From positions 62,001 through 126,000 of the forward strand of contig CAVSEY010000005.1 in the NCBI GenBank assembly GCA_963727035.1: DNA of 64,000 bases. Reading direction: 5' to 3'. Made by a program: the position numbers and the translations under genes. The notes beneath the pieces are model-generated. The model was not told where the DNA came from. It searched no databases and saw nothing but the letters and a program-made list of their open reading frames with translations. Positions 26,657 to 37,358 of the stretch are shown here, in pieces (positions within the stretch are counted from its first letter, which is position 1; every line of letters begins with the position of its first letter). This DNA comes from Rhodoblastus sp963727035. Lineage in GTDB: Bacteria; Pseudomonadota; Alphaproteobacteria; Rhizobiales; Beijerinckiaceae.

Positions 26657-28747
26657 ATGACCATTGACCAGCCCGTAAAAGCCTCCCCTGTTTCCTGGGC
26701 CGCCTGGGCCCTGGTCGCCCTCGTCGGCGCCTTTTCGCTCGGGGTGGTCGCGTTGCATCGCGGCGAGACCATCAATGCGCTGTGGCTGGTGACGGCGGCG
26801 GTCTGCGTCTATCTGGTCGCCTACCGCTTCTACAGCCTGTTCATCGCGCAAAAGGCGCTGGGTCTTGACGACTCGCGCGCGACGCCGGCGATGCGCCGCA
26901 ACGACGGGCTCGATTACGTGCCCACCGACAAATATGTGCTGTTCGGCCATCATTTCGCGGCCATCGCCGGCGCCGGCCCGCTGATCGGCCCGGTGCTGGC
27001 GGCGCAGATGGGCTATCTGCCGGGCACGCTCTGGCTGCTGGTCGGCGTGGTCTTTGCCGGCGGGGTTCAGGACATGGTCGTCCTGTTCGTCTCCACCCGC
27101 CGCGACGGGCGCTCGCTCGGCGACATGATCAGGACCGAAATGGGCGTAGCCGCCGGCGTCATCGGCCAGGTCGGCGTGCTGGCGATCATGATCATCCTGC
27201 TCGCGGTGCTGGCCTTGGTCGTGGTCAAGGCGCTCGCCGGCAGCCCCTGGGGAACCTTCACCGTCGCCTCGACCCTGCCGACCGCCTTGCTGATGGGCGT
27301 CTACAACCGCTTCATCCGCCCGGGCCGGATCGCCGAAATGTCGCTGATCGGCCTCGTCCTGCTGATCCTCGGCATCGTCTATGGCCAGACGGTGAGCCAG
27401 AGCCCGACGCTGAGCCCCCTCTTCACCCTCAAGGGCGAACAGCTCGCACTGGTGTTGATCGCCTATGGCTTCGTCGCTTCGGTCCTGCCGGTCTGGCTGC
27501 TGCTCGCGCCGCGCGACTATCTCTCGACCTTTCTCAAGCTCGGCACCATCCTGGCGCTTGCCATCGGCATCGCCATCGTGCGGCCGGAGCTGCACATGGC
27601 GGCGGTGACCAAATATATCGACGGGACCGGACCGGTGTTCAAAGGCGCCCTGTTCCCCTTCCTGTTCATCACCATCGCCTGCGGCGCGGTCTCCGGCTTC
27701 CACGCCCTGATCTCTTCGGGAACCACCCCGAAAATGATCATGAAGGAAAGCGAGATCCGCACGATCGGCTATGGCGCCATGCTGATGGAGAGCGCCGTCG
27801 GCGTCATGGCCCTGATCGCGGCGACCCTGCTGGAGCCGGGCGTTTATTTCGCGATGAATTCACCGCCGGCGGCGATCGGAACCACGACCGCGCAGGCCGC
27901 CCAGGCGATCTCGTCCTGGGGCTTCGCCGTCACGCCCGACATGCTCGCCGCCGCGGCGAAGGAGGTGGGCGAGAACACCATATTGTCGCGCGTGGGCGGC
28001 GCGCCGACGCTCGCGGTCGGCATGGCCCATATCCTGTCCGGCTTTCTCGGCGGATCGGCGGCCAAGGCCTTCTGGTATCATTTCGCCATCCTGTTCGAAG
28101 CCCTGTTCATCCTGACCACGGTGGACGCCGGCACCCGCGTCGCCCGCTTCATGATCCAGGATCTTCTGGGCCATTTCATCCCCGCCATGGGCCGGACCCG
28201 GAACTGGGGCGCGAATATCGCGGCGACGGCGCTCGCGGTCGCCGGCTGGGGCTATTTCCTCTATCAGGGCGTGGTCGACCCGCTCGGCGGCATCAACACG
28301 CTCTGGCCCTTGTTCGGCATCGCCAACCAGATGCTCGCGGCGATCGCGCTCATTCTCTGCACCGCCGTCCTGTTCAAGATGAAGCGCGAGCGCTACGCCT
28401 GGGTCACGATCCTGCCGATGGTCTGGCTGATCGTCGGCACCCTGACCGCCGGCTGGCAGAAACTGTTCGACGCCGACCCGGCGATCGGCTTCCTCGCCGC
28501 CGCGGGGAAATTCTCCGGCGCCCTGGCGCAGGGCAAGGTGATCGCGCCGGCCAAGAGCGTCGAGGAGATGCATCGCGTGATCGCCAACAGCTATGTGGAC
28601 GCGGGCCTGACGGCGCTCTTCATCGCTTTGGTGCTCGCCATGATGGCCGCCGGCTTCATCACGATCCGAAAGGCCTATGCCGACCCGCGCGTCACAACCA
28701 AGGAGGTGGGCGATGATCTGCCTGGATTGCAGCCCGTCGAGGCTTAA
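26657..28747 (+). CDS. cstA: CstA-family peptide/pyruvate transporter
   Basis: The product has 696 residues and some 16 hydrophobic spans. Diagnostic stretches are GHHFAAIAGAGPLIGPVLAA and FAGGVQDMVVLFVSTRRDGRS near the N-terminus, ISSGTTPKMIMKESEIRTIG in the middle, and LGGINTLWPLFGIANQMLAA later. CstA family members take up pyruvate or peptides under carbon limitation. The gene overlaps the small ybdD-like gene by 35 bases, the pairing known from E. coli (cstA-ybdD). The start ATG follows GGAGGAAGCGTCC, a strong ribosome-binding site. Confidence 0.96.
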   Translation: MTIDQPVKASPVSWAAWALVALVGAFSLGVVALHRGETINALWLVTAAVCVYLVAYRFYSLFIAQKALGLDDSRATPAMRRNDGLDYVPTDKYVLFGHHFAAIAGAGPLIGPVLAAQMGYLPGTLWLLVGVVFAGGVQDMVVLFVSTRRDGRSLGDMIRTEMGVAAGVIGQVGVLAIMIILLAVLALVVVKALAGSPWGTFTVASTLPTALLMGVYNRFIRPGRIAEMSLIGLVLLILGIVYGQTVSQSPTLSPLFTLKGEQLALVLIAYGFVASVLPVWLLLAPRDYLSTFLKLGTILALAIGIAIVRPELHMAAVTKYIDGTGPVFKGALFPFLFITIACGAVSGFHALISSGTTPKMIMKESEIRTIGYGAMLMESAVGVMALIAATLLEPGVYFAMNSPPAAIGTTTAQAAQAISSWGFAVTPDMLAAAAKEVGENTILSRVGGAPTLAVGMAHILSGFLGGSAAKAFWYHFAILFEALFILTTVDAGTRVARFMIQDLLGHFIPAMGRTRNWGANIAATALAVAGWGYFLYQGVVDPLGGINTLWPLFGIANQMLAAIALILCTAVLFKMKRERYAWVTILPMVWLIVGTLTAGWQKLFDADPAIGFLAAAGKFSGALAQGKVIAPAKSVEEMHRVIANSYVDAGLTALFIALVLAMMAAGFITIRKAYADPRVTTKEVGDDLPGLQPVEA

Positions 28748-28937
28748 AAATCTCGGGCGCAAATTGCGCCAGACGGCGTCGCTGATGATCGGCCAGCCCG
28801 ATTACGAGACCTATCTGGCGCATTGGCGGCAGTTCCACCCCGACGAGACGCCGATGACGCGCGTGGAATTCTTCCGCAACCGCGAGGATCGCCGCTACGG
28901 CGGCGGCGTCTCGACCGGAGGGTTCAAATGCTGCTGA
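28713..28937 (+). CDS. YbdD/YjiX-family small protein
   Basis: The product has 74 residues. The stretch GQPDYETYLAHWRQFHPDET and EFFRNREDRRYGG are the typical YbdD/YjiX (DUF466) motifs. Such proteins are needed for function of the partner CstA/BtsT transporter. The gene starts inside the cstA end with AAGGAGG upstream, so it is translationally coupled. It has Cys residues at both ends (MICLDC and KCC). Confidence 0.92.
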   Translation: MICLDCSPSRLKNLGRKLRQTASLMIGQPDYETYLAHWRQFHPDETPMTRVEFFRNREDRRYGGGVSTGGFKCC

Positions 28938-29264
28938 GCCCGTGGCGGCTTCTGACCTCGGGCGCGCGGGACTGCGCCGCGACGGCTTCGTCGCCCGACG
29001 CCCCTGGGACGCGTTGCGCGCCAAACGCCGGGCGGCGGCCAAAGCCGCATTGGGCTGGATCGGGTCGTCCCGCACCGGCGCGGTCGCTCCTTGAGCCGCA
29101 TGCCAAACATTCGCCCGCAGCGCCGCGCGCTTGACCGCCGAAACCAAGGCTATTCGTCAAGCAGCAAACGCGAAACGCCTCGTATTGACATGGGTCATGG
29201 ACGTTTTCACCGCCTGAATTAAGCTCGCACCCGTACGAAATGGCAACATTAGCTTGAGGTTCAG
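28938..29264. other. Intergenic region with a doubtful 50-residue frame
   Basis: No firm gene in these 327 bases. A frame from GTG 28942 to TGA 29092-29094 would give 50 Ala/Arg-rich residues (DGFVARRPWDALRAKRRAA). It has no clear ribosome-binding site, so it is only noted. The part 29160-29260 is less GC-rich and probably holds the promoter of the next gene. Confidence 0.3.
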
Positions 29265-29528
29265 GTGAATCATCACGACCGCAAAATCCTGCACGGCTTC
29301 TTCACTCATCCCATCAGCACCAATATCGACTTCAAGGACGCGGAACATGCCTTGGCCGCGCTGGGCGCGGAAGTCGACATGAGAAGCGGCAACAGGGTCG
29401 AAGTGACGCTCAGAGGGCAGAAAACCATCCTTCATCGCAATCACCACAGCCTGTCCAAGGATGACGTAGCGCAAGTCCGCAAGTTCCTGGAAGGCTGCGG
29501 CGTAACGGCGGAAGCCTTTCCCGTCTGA
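29265..29528 (+). CDS. hicA: HicA-like toxin without visible partner
   Basis: The product has 87 residues. RKILHGFFTHPISTNIDFKD, AEHALAALGAEVDMRSGNRV and TILHRNHHS correspond to the HicA mRNA interferase pattern (start helix, ALGAE-x-GSRV, then FHRPHP in typical members). The catalytic His is in LHRNHH. The start is GTG 29265 with TTGAGG at about 29254. No hicB-like gene is seen on either side, whereas HicA is usually paired. Typical members have HRPHP; here HRNHH is slightly divergent. Confidence 0.7.
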   Translation: MNHHDRKILHGFFTHPISTNIDFKDAEHALAALGAEVDMRSGNRVEVTLRGQKTILHRNHHSLSKDDVAQVRKFLEGCGVTAEAFPV

Positions 29529-29639
29529 TCCGTCGGCCTGCGTCGTTCGCCGCGCCGCAACGGCAAAATCGATGGCCCCGCCCGCAAGACCGGGGTCATT
29601 TTCAGGCGAATTCCGCTGCTGTCGGCGCCGGCCGCGCTT

Positions 29640-31599
29640 TCAGGCGCAGGAACTCTGATCCTCGACCTCCGCCCGGTTGGCCGCGATCAGGCCCGCGACC
29701 TCCTCCTCGCGGACGGGACGGCCGACATAATAGCCCTGAACGACGTCGCAGCCATATTCGCGAAGCAGATCGAACTGCTCACGGGTTTCGACGCCTTCGG
29801 TCGCGCAACTCAGCTTCAGAGTGTCGCACAACCTGATCACGGACTTGACGATATCGCGCGTGGCCCGGCTGGCGTGCATTTCGTGAACGAAACTGCGGTC
29901 GATCTTGATCCGGTCCACCGGCAGGTGATGGATATAGGAGAGGCTCGAATGGCTGGCGCCGAAATCGTCGAGCGAGATCTTCACGCCGAAGGCCCTGAGT
30001 TGCTCGATCGCCCGCGCGGTGTGATCGAAATCGGCGACGAGCGCGGTCTCGGTAACGTCGATCTCCAGCCGGCCGGGATCGAAGCCGCTGCTTTCGACCA
30101 GGGCGATGAGCTGGTTCAACGACGCGCCCGAGACGAGATCGCGCGCTGAAAAATTGCAGTTCAGGCTGACGCCATCCGGCCATCCCCGCGCCGCGGCGAT
30201 CGCCTTCCGCAAAACGATCCGGGTGACCTGATGGATGGTTTCGGCGCGCGCCGCGATCGGGATGAAAAGCTCCGGCGGCACGGCGCCAAGTTCCGGACTG
30301 GTCCACCGCGTCAGTGCTTCAAAGCCGATGATTCGCTCGGAGCGGACATCCATCAGCGGTTCGAACTCAACCGAAATTTCCTTTTCGAGATCGGCGTTGC
30401 GCAAAGCCTGCTGGATCCGCGCGTTGAGCAGCATCTTGCTTTCATGCTCGGGCGCGAACAGAACGGGCTCGCCGGGTCGATGCTGCTTGCCGAAATAGAG
30501 CGCGTAATCCGCACGCTCATAAAGTCGATGCGCGTCCATCGCGTCCAGCGGATAACGGGCGAAACCGATCGACGCCGACAGGCCGCCGCTGAATTCGGTC
30601 AGAGTCATCGGCGCCCTGATCGTGGCGCAGATTTCGGCGCCCAGCTGGAGAATGTCGAAATCGCTCGGGACGCCGCGCAGGAACAGCGCGAATTCATCGC
30701 CGCCGAGACGCGCAACGGTCGTCCGTGCCCCGGCGAAACGCTCGAGCCGCGCGGCGCACTCCCGCAGCACGCGATCGCCGATGGCGTGGCCATAAAGGTC
30801 GTTGATCGGTTTGAACCCGTCGAGATCGATGACCCCGACGACCAGGCCGCCCCCGCTCGAACTCGATGTCAATCGCGCGTCCGAGGCGCTCGAAGAATTC
30901 GCGCCGGTTCGGCAGGCCGGTCAGGCTGTCGGTGTTCGCCAGCAGCCGGTTCTCATTGGCCAGATCGGCCGAGCGCAATTGCGCGTCGACGAGCTTGGTC
31001 AGATCGCGCGCCGAACCGATCAGGATATAGCCGAAGAACAAGGCGAACATCAGGAGGTTGAGCGCCATGAGCCTGGTGTCGGCGGCGCCGAACGTGGGCA
31101 GAAGCAGCAGGTAAACGGGCACGCCCGTCGCGGAGAGCCCCAGCGCCACGCGCGGCAGATGCGCCAGCGTGAAGCCGGACACGAAATTGGTGATGATCAC
31201 CATGAAGACCAGTTCGATGCGAAGCCGCTCGTCGCCATAGGAAAACAGGACCAGGGTCCAGACCATGTAACCCAGGGCGAAAACGATCGCGAAGCGATGG
31301 GCGGATCTCAGCATCTCGGCCGCCTGCGCCGGATCGATCTTTCTGCCGCGGGCGGCCAGCCAGAAGAGCGCGTGAATGAGCCCGGCCAAAGCGAGCAGCG
31401 ATGGCGCGCCATAGATCAATTCAGGCGGCGCGACCCGCGAAAACATGGCCGAGATGGTCAGGACGTTGAAGCCGAGGACGCTATAGAGCAGAGGCAGATG
31501 CGCCTCGAGCTGGGACAGCCGGGCCTTGTCGAGTTCGCGCTGAAGGCGGGATCCGGGGACAAGCTTTGAAAATCCAGGAATATTCGGCAAAATCAACAT
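29640..31599 (-). CDS. Membrane GGDEF-EAL c-di-GMP enzyme (one frame break near 30852)
   Basis: The product has 652 residues after removing one base from the C5 run at 30850-30854. Residues 1-190 hold about six hydrophobic segments (MASE-like sensor). The GGDEF domain has NTDSLTGLPNRREFFERLG and the intact RLGGDEFALF, but no RxxD inhibition site before it. The EAL domain has GFEALTRW, CNFSARDL, IDVTETAL, LDDFGAS, IKIDRSF, EGVET and QGYYVGRPV, so the phosphodiesterase site looks complete. It could make or break c-di-GMP depending on its signal. It stands alone on the minus strand. Confidence 0.85.
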
Positions 31600-31740
31600 T
31601 GTGGAATACTCGATCGTTTGGGGCCGCGGGCAAGGACCGCCGCCTGAGATTGCGCGTCGCCTCTATCGGATAATGCCGCTGCATTAATCTGAGCGTGGCC
31701 GAAATGATCGAATTTGAGCAATTACGGTTAAGGACTTGAC

Positions 31741-31777
31741 AAAAAAATGAAAAAGCCTTCCGCACGCAGCGAAAGGC
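31741..31777 (-). terminator. Rho-independent terminator of pccB (minus strand)
   Basis: In the minus-strand transcript a 9-bp stem (31769-31777 with 31755-31763, one G-U pair, 5-base loop) is followed by a U-rich run from 31754 to 31741. It starts 37 bases after the pccB stop. Confidence 0.85.
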
Positions 31778-31813
31778 CTTTAAATTCAACAGGAAAGCCG
31801 ATTAGCGCTTCAT

Positions 31814-33349
<1,536 letters not shown>

Positions 33350-33507
33350 GGGCTTTTCCCGCTTCGCTGGCGGAGTCCCTGAAACTCCGCGGCAAAATAT
33401 CGAGCGGGTTTAGCATGGCTTTCAGCGGGCAGGAACCGGCCAGATGACAGAGCGATGAAAGCCTTTCGGCTAATATGGCCGCGCGGTCCGGCGCCCGGTC
33501 GGGCGCG

Positions 33508-34155
33508 TCAGGCTTGTTCCCGAAGCAGCCGCGCGACGAAATCCTCGACGCTGGCGGCGACGCGCGGGCGACGCAGCCGTTCGGCGCGCATGATCGCCAG
33601 CAGGTCGTCGAAGGTCTCCTGGATGTCGTCGTTGACCAGCACATAATCATATTCGGCCCACCGGCCGATCTCGTGCCGGGCGTTGTCGAGCCGTTTCAGG
33701 ATGACGTCCTGGCTGTCCTCGGCGCGCCGCTCCAGCCGCGCCCGCAATTCGCGCATGGAGGGCGGCAGGATGAAAATGGTGACCATGTCGCGCGGCATTT
33801 TCTCGCGCACCTGCCGCGCGCCCTGGTAATCGACGTCGAACAGGACATCCCGGCCCTTTTCCAGGATCGCCTCGACCGGCCCGCGCGGCGTGCCGTAGAA
33901 ATTGCCGTGGACCTCGGCATGCTCCAACAATTCGCCGGCGTCGCGCCGCCGCACGAACTCGGCCTGATCGATGAAATGATAATGGATGCCGTCGGCCTCG
34001 CTGGAGCGCCGTTTGCGGGTCGTCAGCGAAATGGACAGCGTCAGGTCCAGCTCCCTCTTCTGGAGCAGCATGCGAGTCAGCGTGGTCTTCCCCGCCCCGG
34101 ACGGCGAGGAGAGTATCAGTATAAGACCGCGGCGGCCTGCATATTCCGTATCCAT
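33508..34155 (-). CDS. gmk: Guanylate kinase
   Basis: The product has 215 residues. The P-loop is SSPSGAGKTTL, and the GMP-binding SISLTTRKRRSSEADGIHYH plus EHAEVHGNFYGTP are present, as is the DVDYQGARQV strand. It makes GDP from GMP and ATP. It is separated from yicC by 21 bases, the usual yicC-gmk pair. Confidence 0.97.
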   Translation of the reverse strand: MDTEYAGRRGLILILSSPSGAGKTTLTRMLLQKRELDLTLSISLTTRKRRSSEADGIHYHFIDQAEFVRRRDAGELLEHAEVHGNFYGTPRGPVEAILEKGRDVLFDVDYQGARQVREKMPRDMVTIFILPPSMRELRARLERRAEDSQDVILKRLDNARHEIGRWAEYDYVLVNDDIQETFDDLLAIMRAERLRRPRVAASVEDFVARLLREQA

Positions 34156-34176
34156 TTTCTACTCTGTCGTCCGTTT

Positions 34177-35061
34177 CTACTCGATATTTTGCGCCTGCTC
34201 GCGCAATTGCTCGACCTCGACTTTTAGCTCAAGGCCGATCGTGGTCAAGGCCGCGTCGTTCGATTTGGCGCAGAGCGTGTTGGTCTCGCGGCCAAATTCC
34301 TGGGCGAGGAAATCGAGCCTGCGCCCGACCGCGCCGCCTTCGGCGAGCAGCTTGCGCGCGGCGGAAACATGGGCGTGGAGCCGGTCTATTTCCTCGCGTA
34401 TGTCGGCCTTGGCGGCCATCAGAACCGCCTCCTGGTGCAACCGGCCTTCGTCGAGGCGTCCGCTTTCCATGATCAGGGCGATCGCCGCGCGCAGCTTTTC
34501 GCGCACAGCCTCCGGATGGCGCGCCGGAGAGACGTCGGCGGCCTTGGCGAGATCGGAGATGCGGTCGAGCCGCTGGTGAAGCGTCGCCGCCAGCGCCGCC
34601 CCCTCGCCCGCCCGCATCGCCGAAAGCTGGCGCAAGGCGATCTCAAGACCTTTCAGTATATTGCGCTGCGCCGCCTCGCGCTCGGCCTCGTCCTCCTCGA
34701 CCTCCACCGTCTCGATCACGCCGCGCACATTGAGCAGGCCGTCGAGACTCGCCGGCGCGATATGGGCGGGCCGTTCGAGAGCGGCGAGGGACTCCATCAA
34801 CTCGGCGAGCAGATTGCGGTTGAGCCGCGCCGTGACGACCTGGATTTCGTGGGTGACGGCGAGAGTGGCGTAACAGGCGCCGCGCGACAAAGCAGCGGAA
34901 ATCGCGGCGCGGACAGGCTTTTCGAGGGAATCGAAGCCGGGCGGAAGGCGAAGGCGCAGATCGAGCCCCTTCGAATTCACCGTCTTGATTTCCCAGCTCC
35001 ATCGGTAGGGCGCGGAAAAGCCCGCCTCGCGGGCAAAGCCCGTCATGCTCGATATGGTCAT
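34177..35061 (-). CDS. yicC: YicC-family endoribonuclease
   Basis: The product has 294 residues. The start MTISSMTGFAREAG and the segment WEIKTVNSKGLDLRLRLPPG are diagnostic, as is the C-terminal FLAQEFGRETNTLCAKSND. YicC proteins are RNases acting on small RNAs in E. coli. It is in the conserved order mltG-yicC-gmk. Confidence 0.95.
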   Translation of the reverse strand: MTISSMTGFAREAGFSAPYRWSWEIKTVNSKGLDLRLRLPPGFDSLEKPVRAAISAALSRGACYATLAVTHEIQVVTARLNRNLLAELMESLAALERPAHIAPASLDGLLNVRGVIETVEVEEDEAEREAAQRNILKGLEIALRQLSAMRAGEGAALAATLHQRLDRISDLAKAADVSPARHPEAVREKLRAAIALIMESGRLDEGRLHQEAVLMAAKADIREEIDRLHAHVSAARKLLAEGGAVGRRLDFLAQEFGRETNTLCAKSNDAALTTIGLELKVEVEQLREQAQNIE

Positions 35062-35151
35062 GCGAAAATCCTGTCCGCCGGCAAAGGACCGCCCGAACGG
35101 GTCCGAACGGGTTTTCGTCGGCTATAACAGAATTCTCGGCCGAAAGCGTGG

Positions 35152-37281
35152 CTAATTCGGCGACGGGGCCCGGATCTGGGGCTGAGCCTGAGCCGGAACA
35201 TTGGGCTCGGTCCGGGCCTGGGAATGGGCCTTTGCCTTGGCTTTGGCCTTGTTCGCGGTTGTCTTGTGCGCGGCTGACTTGGCCGCGGTTGCCTTGGCCG
35301 CGGTTGCCTTGGCCGCGGCCGTGGCTTTGGCGGCCGCCGCCTCCGGTTCCGGAACATCGACCGTCTGGGCGCTGTTGAGGTCCCAGCTTTTCTGGAGCAG
35401 GGGATCGAGCGCCGTCCCCGCGACCGCATCGTAGATGCGCGGCTTGCCGTTGGGGGCGGCGTTGACGATGGCGCCGGAATAACCCATGGCGCTGGTCTCG
35501 ACCGCCTCCGCCGGACCGTCGAGATCTCCGGGCCCCGCCCGTTGCTCCGCCGACGCGGCGGAACTTGGCCGCAGCCCCGGGCCGGGATCGTCCGCGGGCC
35601 CGTCGAGTTCGTTTTCGGCGCGGGTGATCCCGCCCAATTCGACATCGCCGAGCCCCGCAAAAGCCGCCATCGCCGGCACAGCCGGAGCGCCCGAAACGAA
35701 ATCGGCGACGCGCCGCGGCGGCGGCGGGGCGCCCGGCATGAGCGGCGCGACGCGCGCGATCATCCCGGGATCTGGACGCAGGCGCGGTTTCGGCAACGCG
35801 ATGTTGTGGCGGGCGGCGAACTCGGATGCGCTGGGCGGCGCCCCGAACGGCCGGGGCGCAGCGTTCCTGGGGCGGCGGCCCGGAGCGCGTGGCGCGAGCG
35901 GCGCCTCGGCTTTATATTCCCGCTCGATCCGCCGCCAGTTCCGAACATTGCGGGCGCGCGCGTCGAGCAAATTCGAAAGGACAGGATCGCCGCCGGCGCC
36001 GGCGGCGGCAAGATGGAGTTTGCGCGCGCGCGCGGCGAATTGCGACGGCAAGGAAGCGGCCCCGCGCCCCGGCGCCGGCGCAAGCTCGGAATGGTCGTCA
36101 TGGCCCGCCGGCGCGCCCGGCGCCGTCGGCGCGCTCGCCTTGTTGTTCTGCTCGATCTCGCGCAAGCGCTGGACATTGCGATTATGCGCGCCGAGCGAAT
36201 CCGCGAAGACATGGCCGCCCGTCCCGTCGGCGACGAAATAGAGGGCGCTGCTTGGAGCGGGATTGGCGACCGCCGCCAGCGCGGCGCGGCCGGGATTGGC
36301 GATCGGCCCCGGCGGCAGGCCGTCGATCACATAGGTGTTGTAGGCGGTCTGGGATTCGACGTCGCCGTGGTTCAGCGGACGGCCGAGCGAGCCCTTGCCG
36401 CCCACCAGCCCGTAAATGATGGTCGGATCGGATTGCAGCCGCATATGTTTGCGCAACCGGTTCAAGAAGACCGCCGCGACCAGAGGACGCTCGTCCGGCT
36501 TGCCGGTCTCCTTTTCGACGATCGAGGCCAGAGTGACCAGTTCGTAGGGCGAGGTCAGCGGCAGGTTCGGGGCGCGGCCGCGCCACAGCGAATCGACCAT
36601 CTGCTTCTGGTCGCGCTCCATTTTCTGCAACAGCTTGTCGCGCCGGTCGCCGCGATGGAACTTGTAGGTTTCCGGCAGCAACGCGCCCTCGCGCGGAACC
36701 TCGCGGATGTCGCCGGCAAGAAGGTCGTCCTGGCGCAGGCGCTCGACCACCTCCTCGCTGGTCAGGCCCTCGGGGACGGTGATCGCGTGCAGGATCGCCT
36801 TGCCGGAGACCATGAGGTCGATCACGTCCTGAACCGAGGCGCCCTGTTTGAAGAGATATTCGCCGGCCTTCATCCGCGAACGGGCGCCTTCGACCAGCAT
36901 CGCGATCCTGAACAGCAGCGGCGATTCGACCACGCCCTGGGCCTGCAATTCGTCGACGATCTCGTCGGAATTGGAGCCCTGCTCGATATAGACCACCTTA
37001 TCCGCCGGCAGCGGGCCACGGGCGCGCGTCGCGCGGTCGGCCAGCACCACGCCGACGCCGAGGAGAAAGGCCGCCGCGAGCAGGAAGGACAGGAAGCCCG
37101 ACATCAGGCCGAGCCGAGAGGTCTTACGCTTTTTTTCCGGCGGCGGCGACACGCGATGCGACCCTTCCGGCGAACCCGGCGCGCCGCGCTGGCCGTACAG
37201 GCTTGCGCCCGATCCGCCCGGATGCGGCGACTGGGGCCGTTCCCCGCCGGCGGGTTCGGTTCCCCGCGGTTGGTCCGTCAT
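35152..37281 (-). CDS. mltG: Endolytic murein transglycosylase MltG with long C-terminal extension
   Basis: The product has 709 residues, about double E. coli MltG (340). A cytoplasmic Pro-rich N-terminus is followed by one membrane segment (about 57-82). The YceG/MltG domain has PEGLTSEEVVERL, LLPETYKF and the catalytic Glu256 in LASIVEKETG, then GLPPGPIANPGRAAL. The normal family end (residues 348-390, FVADGTGGHVFADSLGAHNR) is followed by a 320-residue extension. Residues 423-466 repeat that family end in weakened form. Residues 647-690 are an Ala/Lys/Thr-rich stretch like a histone H1 tail. It cuts nascent glycan strands and limits their length. It is downstream of fabF, as usual. Confidence 0.93.
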   Translation of the reverse strand: MTDQPRGTEPAGGERPQSPHPGGSGASLYGQRGAPGSPEGSHRVSPPPEKKRKTSRLGLMSGFLSFLLAAAFLLGVGVVLADRATRARGPLPADKVVYIEQGSNSDEIVDELQAQGVVESPLLFRIAMLVEGARSRMKAGEYLFKQGASVQDVIDLMVSGKAILHAITVPEGLTSEEVVERLRQDDLLAGDIREVPREGALLPETYKFHRGDRRDKLLQKMERDQKQMVDSLWRGRAPNLPLTSPYELVTLASIVEKETGKPDERPLVAAVFLNRLRKHMRLQSDPTIIYGLVGGKGSLGRPLNHGDVESQTAYNTYVIDGLPPGPIANPGRAALAAVANPAPSSALYFVADGTGGHVFADSLGAHNRNVQRLREIEQNNKASAPTAPGAPAGHDDHSELAPAPGRGAASLPSQFAARARKLHLAAAGAGGDPVLSNLLDARARNVRNWRRIEREYKAEAPLAPRAPGRRPRNAAPRPFGAPPSASEFAARHNIALPKPRLRPDPGMIARVAPLMPGAPPPPRRVADFVSGAPAVPAMAAFAGLGDVELGGITRAENELDGPADDPGPGLRPSSAASAEQRAGPGDLDGPAEAVETSAMGYSGAIVNAAPNGKPRIYDAVAGTALDPLLQKSWDLNSAQTVDVPEPEAAAAKATAAAKATAAKATAAKSAAHKTTANKAKAKAKAHSQARTEPNVPAQAQPQIRAPSPN

Positions 37282-37358
37282 AGGCGCCTCGCGCTAGGCC
37301 GCTTGCGCGGCGATACTCACCGGCAGTTTGCCGGAATTTATGGCGAAATCGGGATCAA

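Noticed and set aside
28942..29094. 50-residue frame from GTG after the ybdD-like gene
   Set aside because: No clear ribosome-binding site and no recognised homologue; kept only as a note in the intergenic entry.
29184..29190. TTGACA box before the HicA-like gene as a full promoter
   Set aside because: No acceptable -10 hexamer at 16-18 bases downstream.
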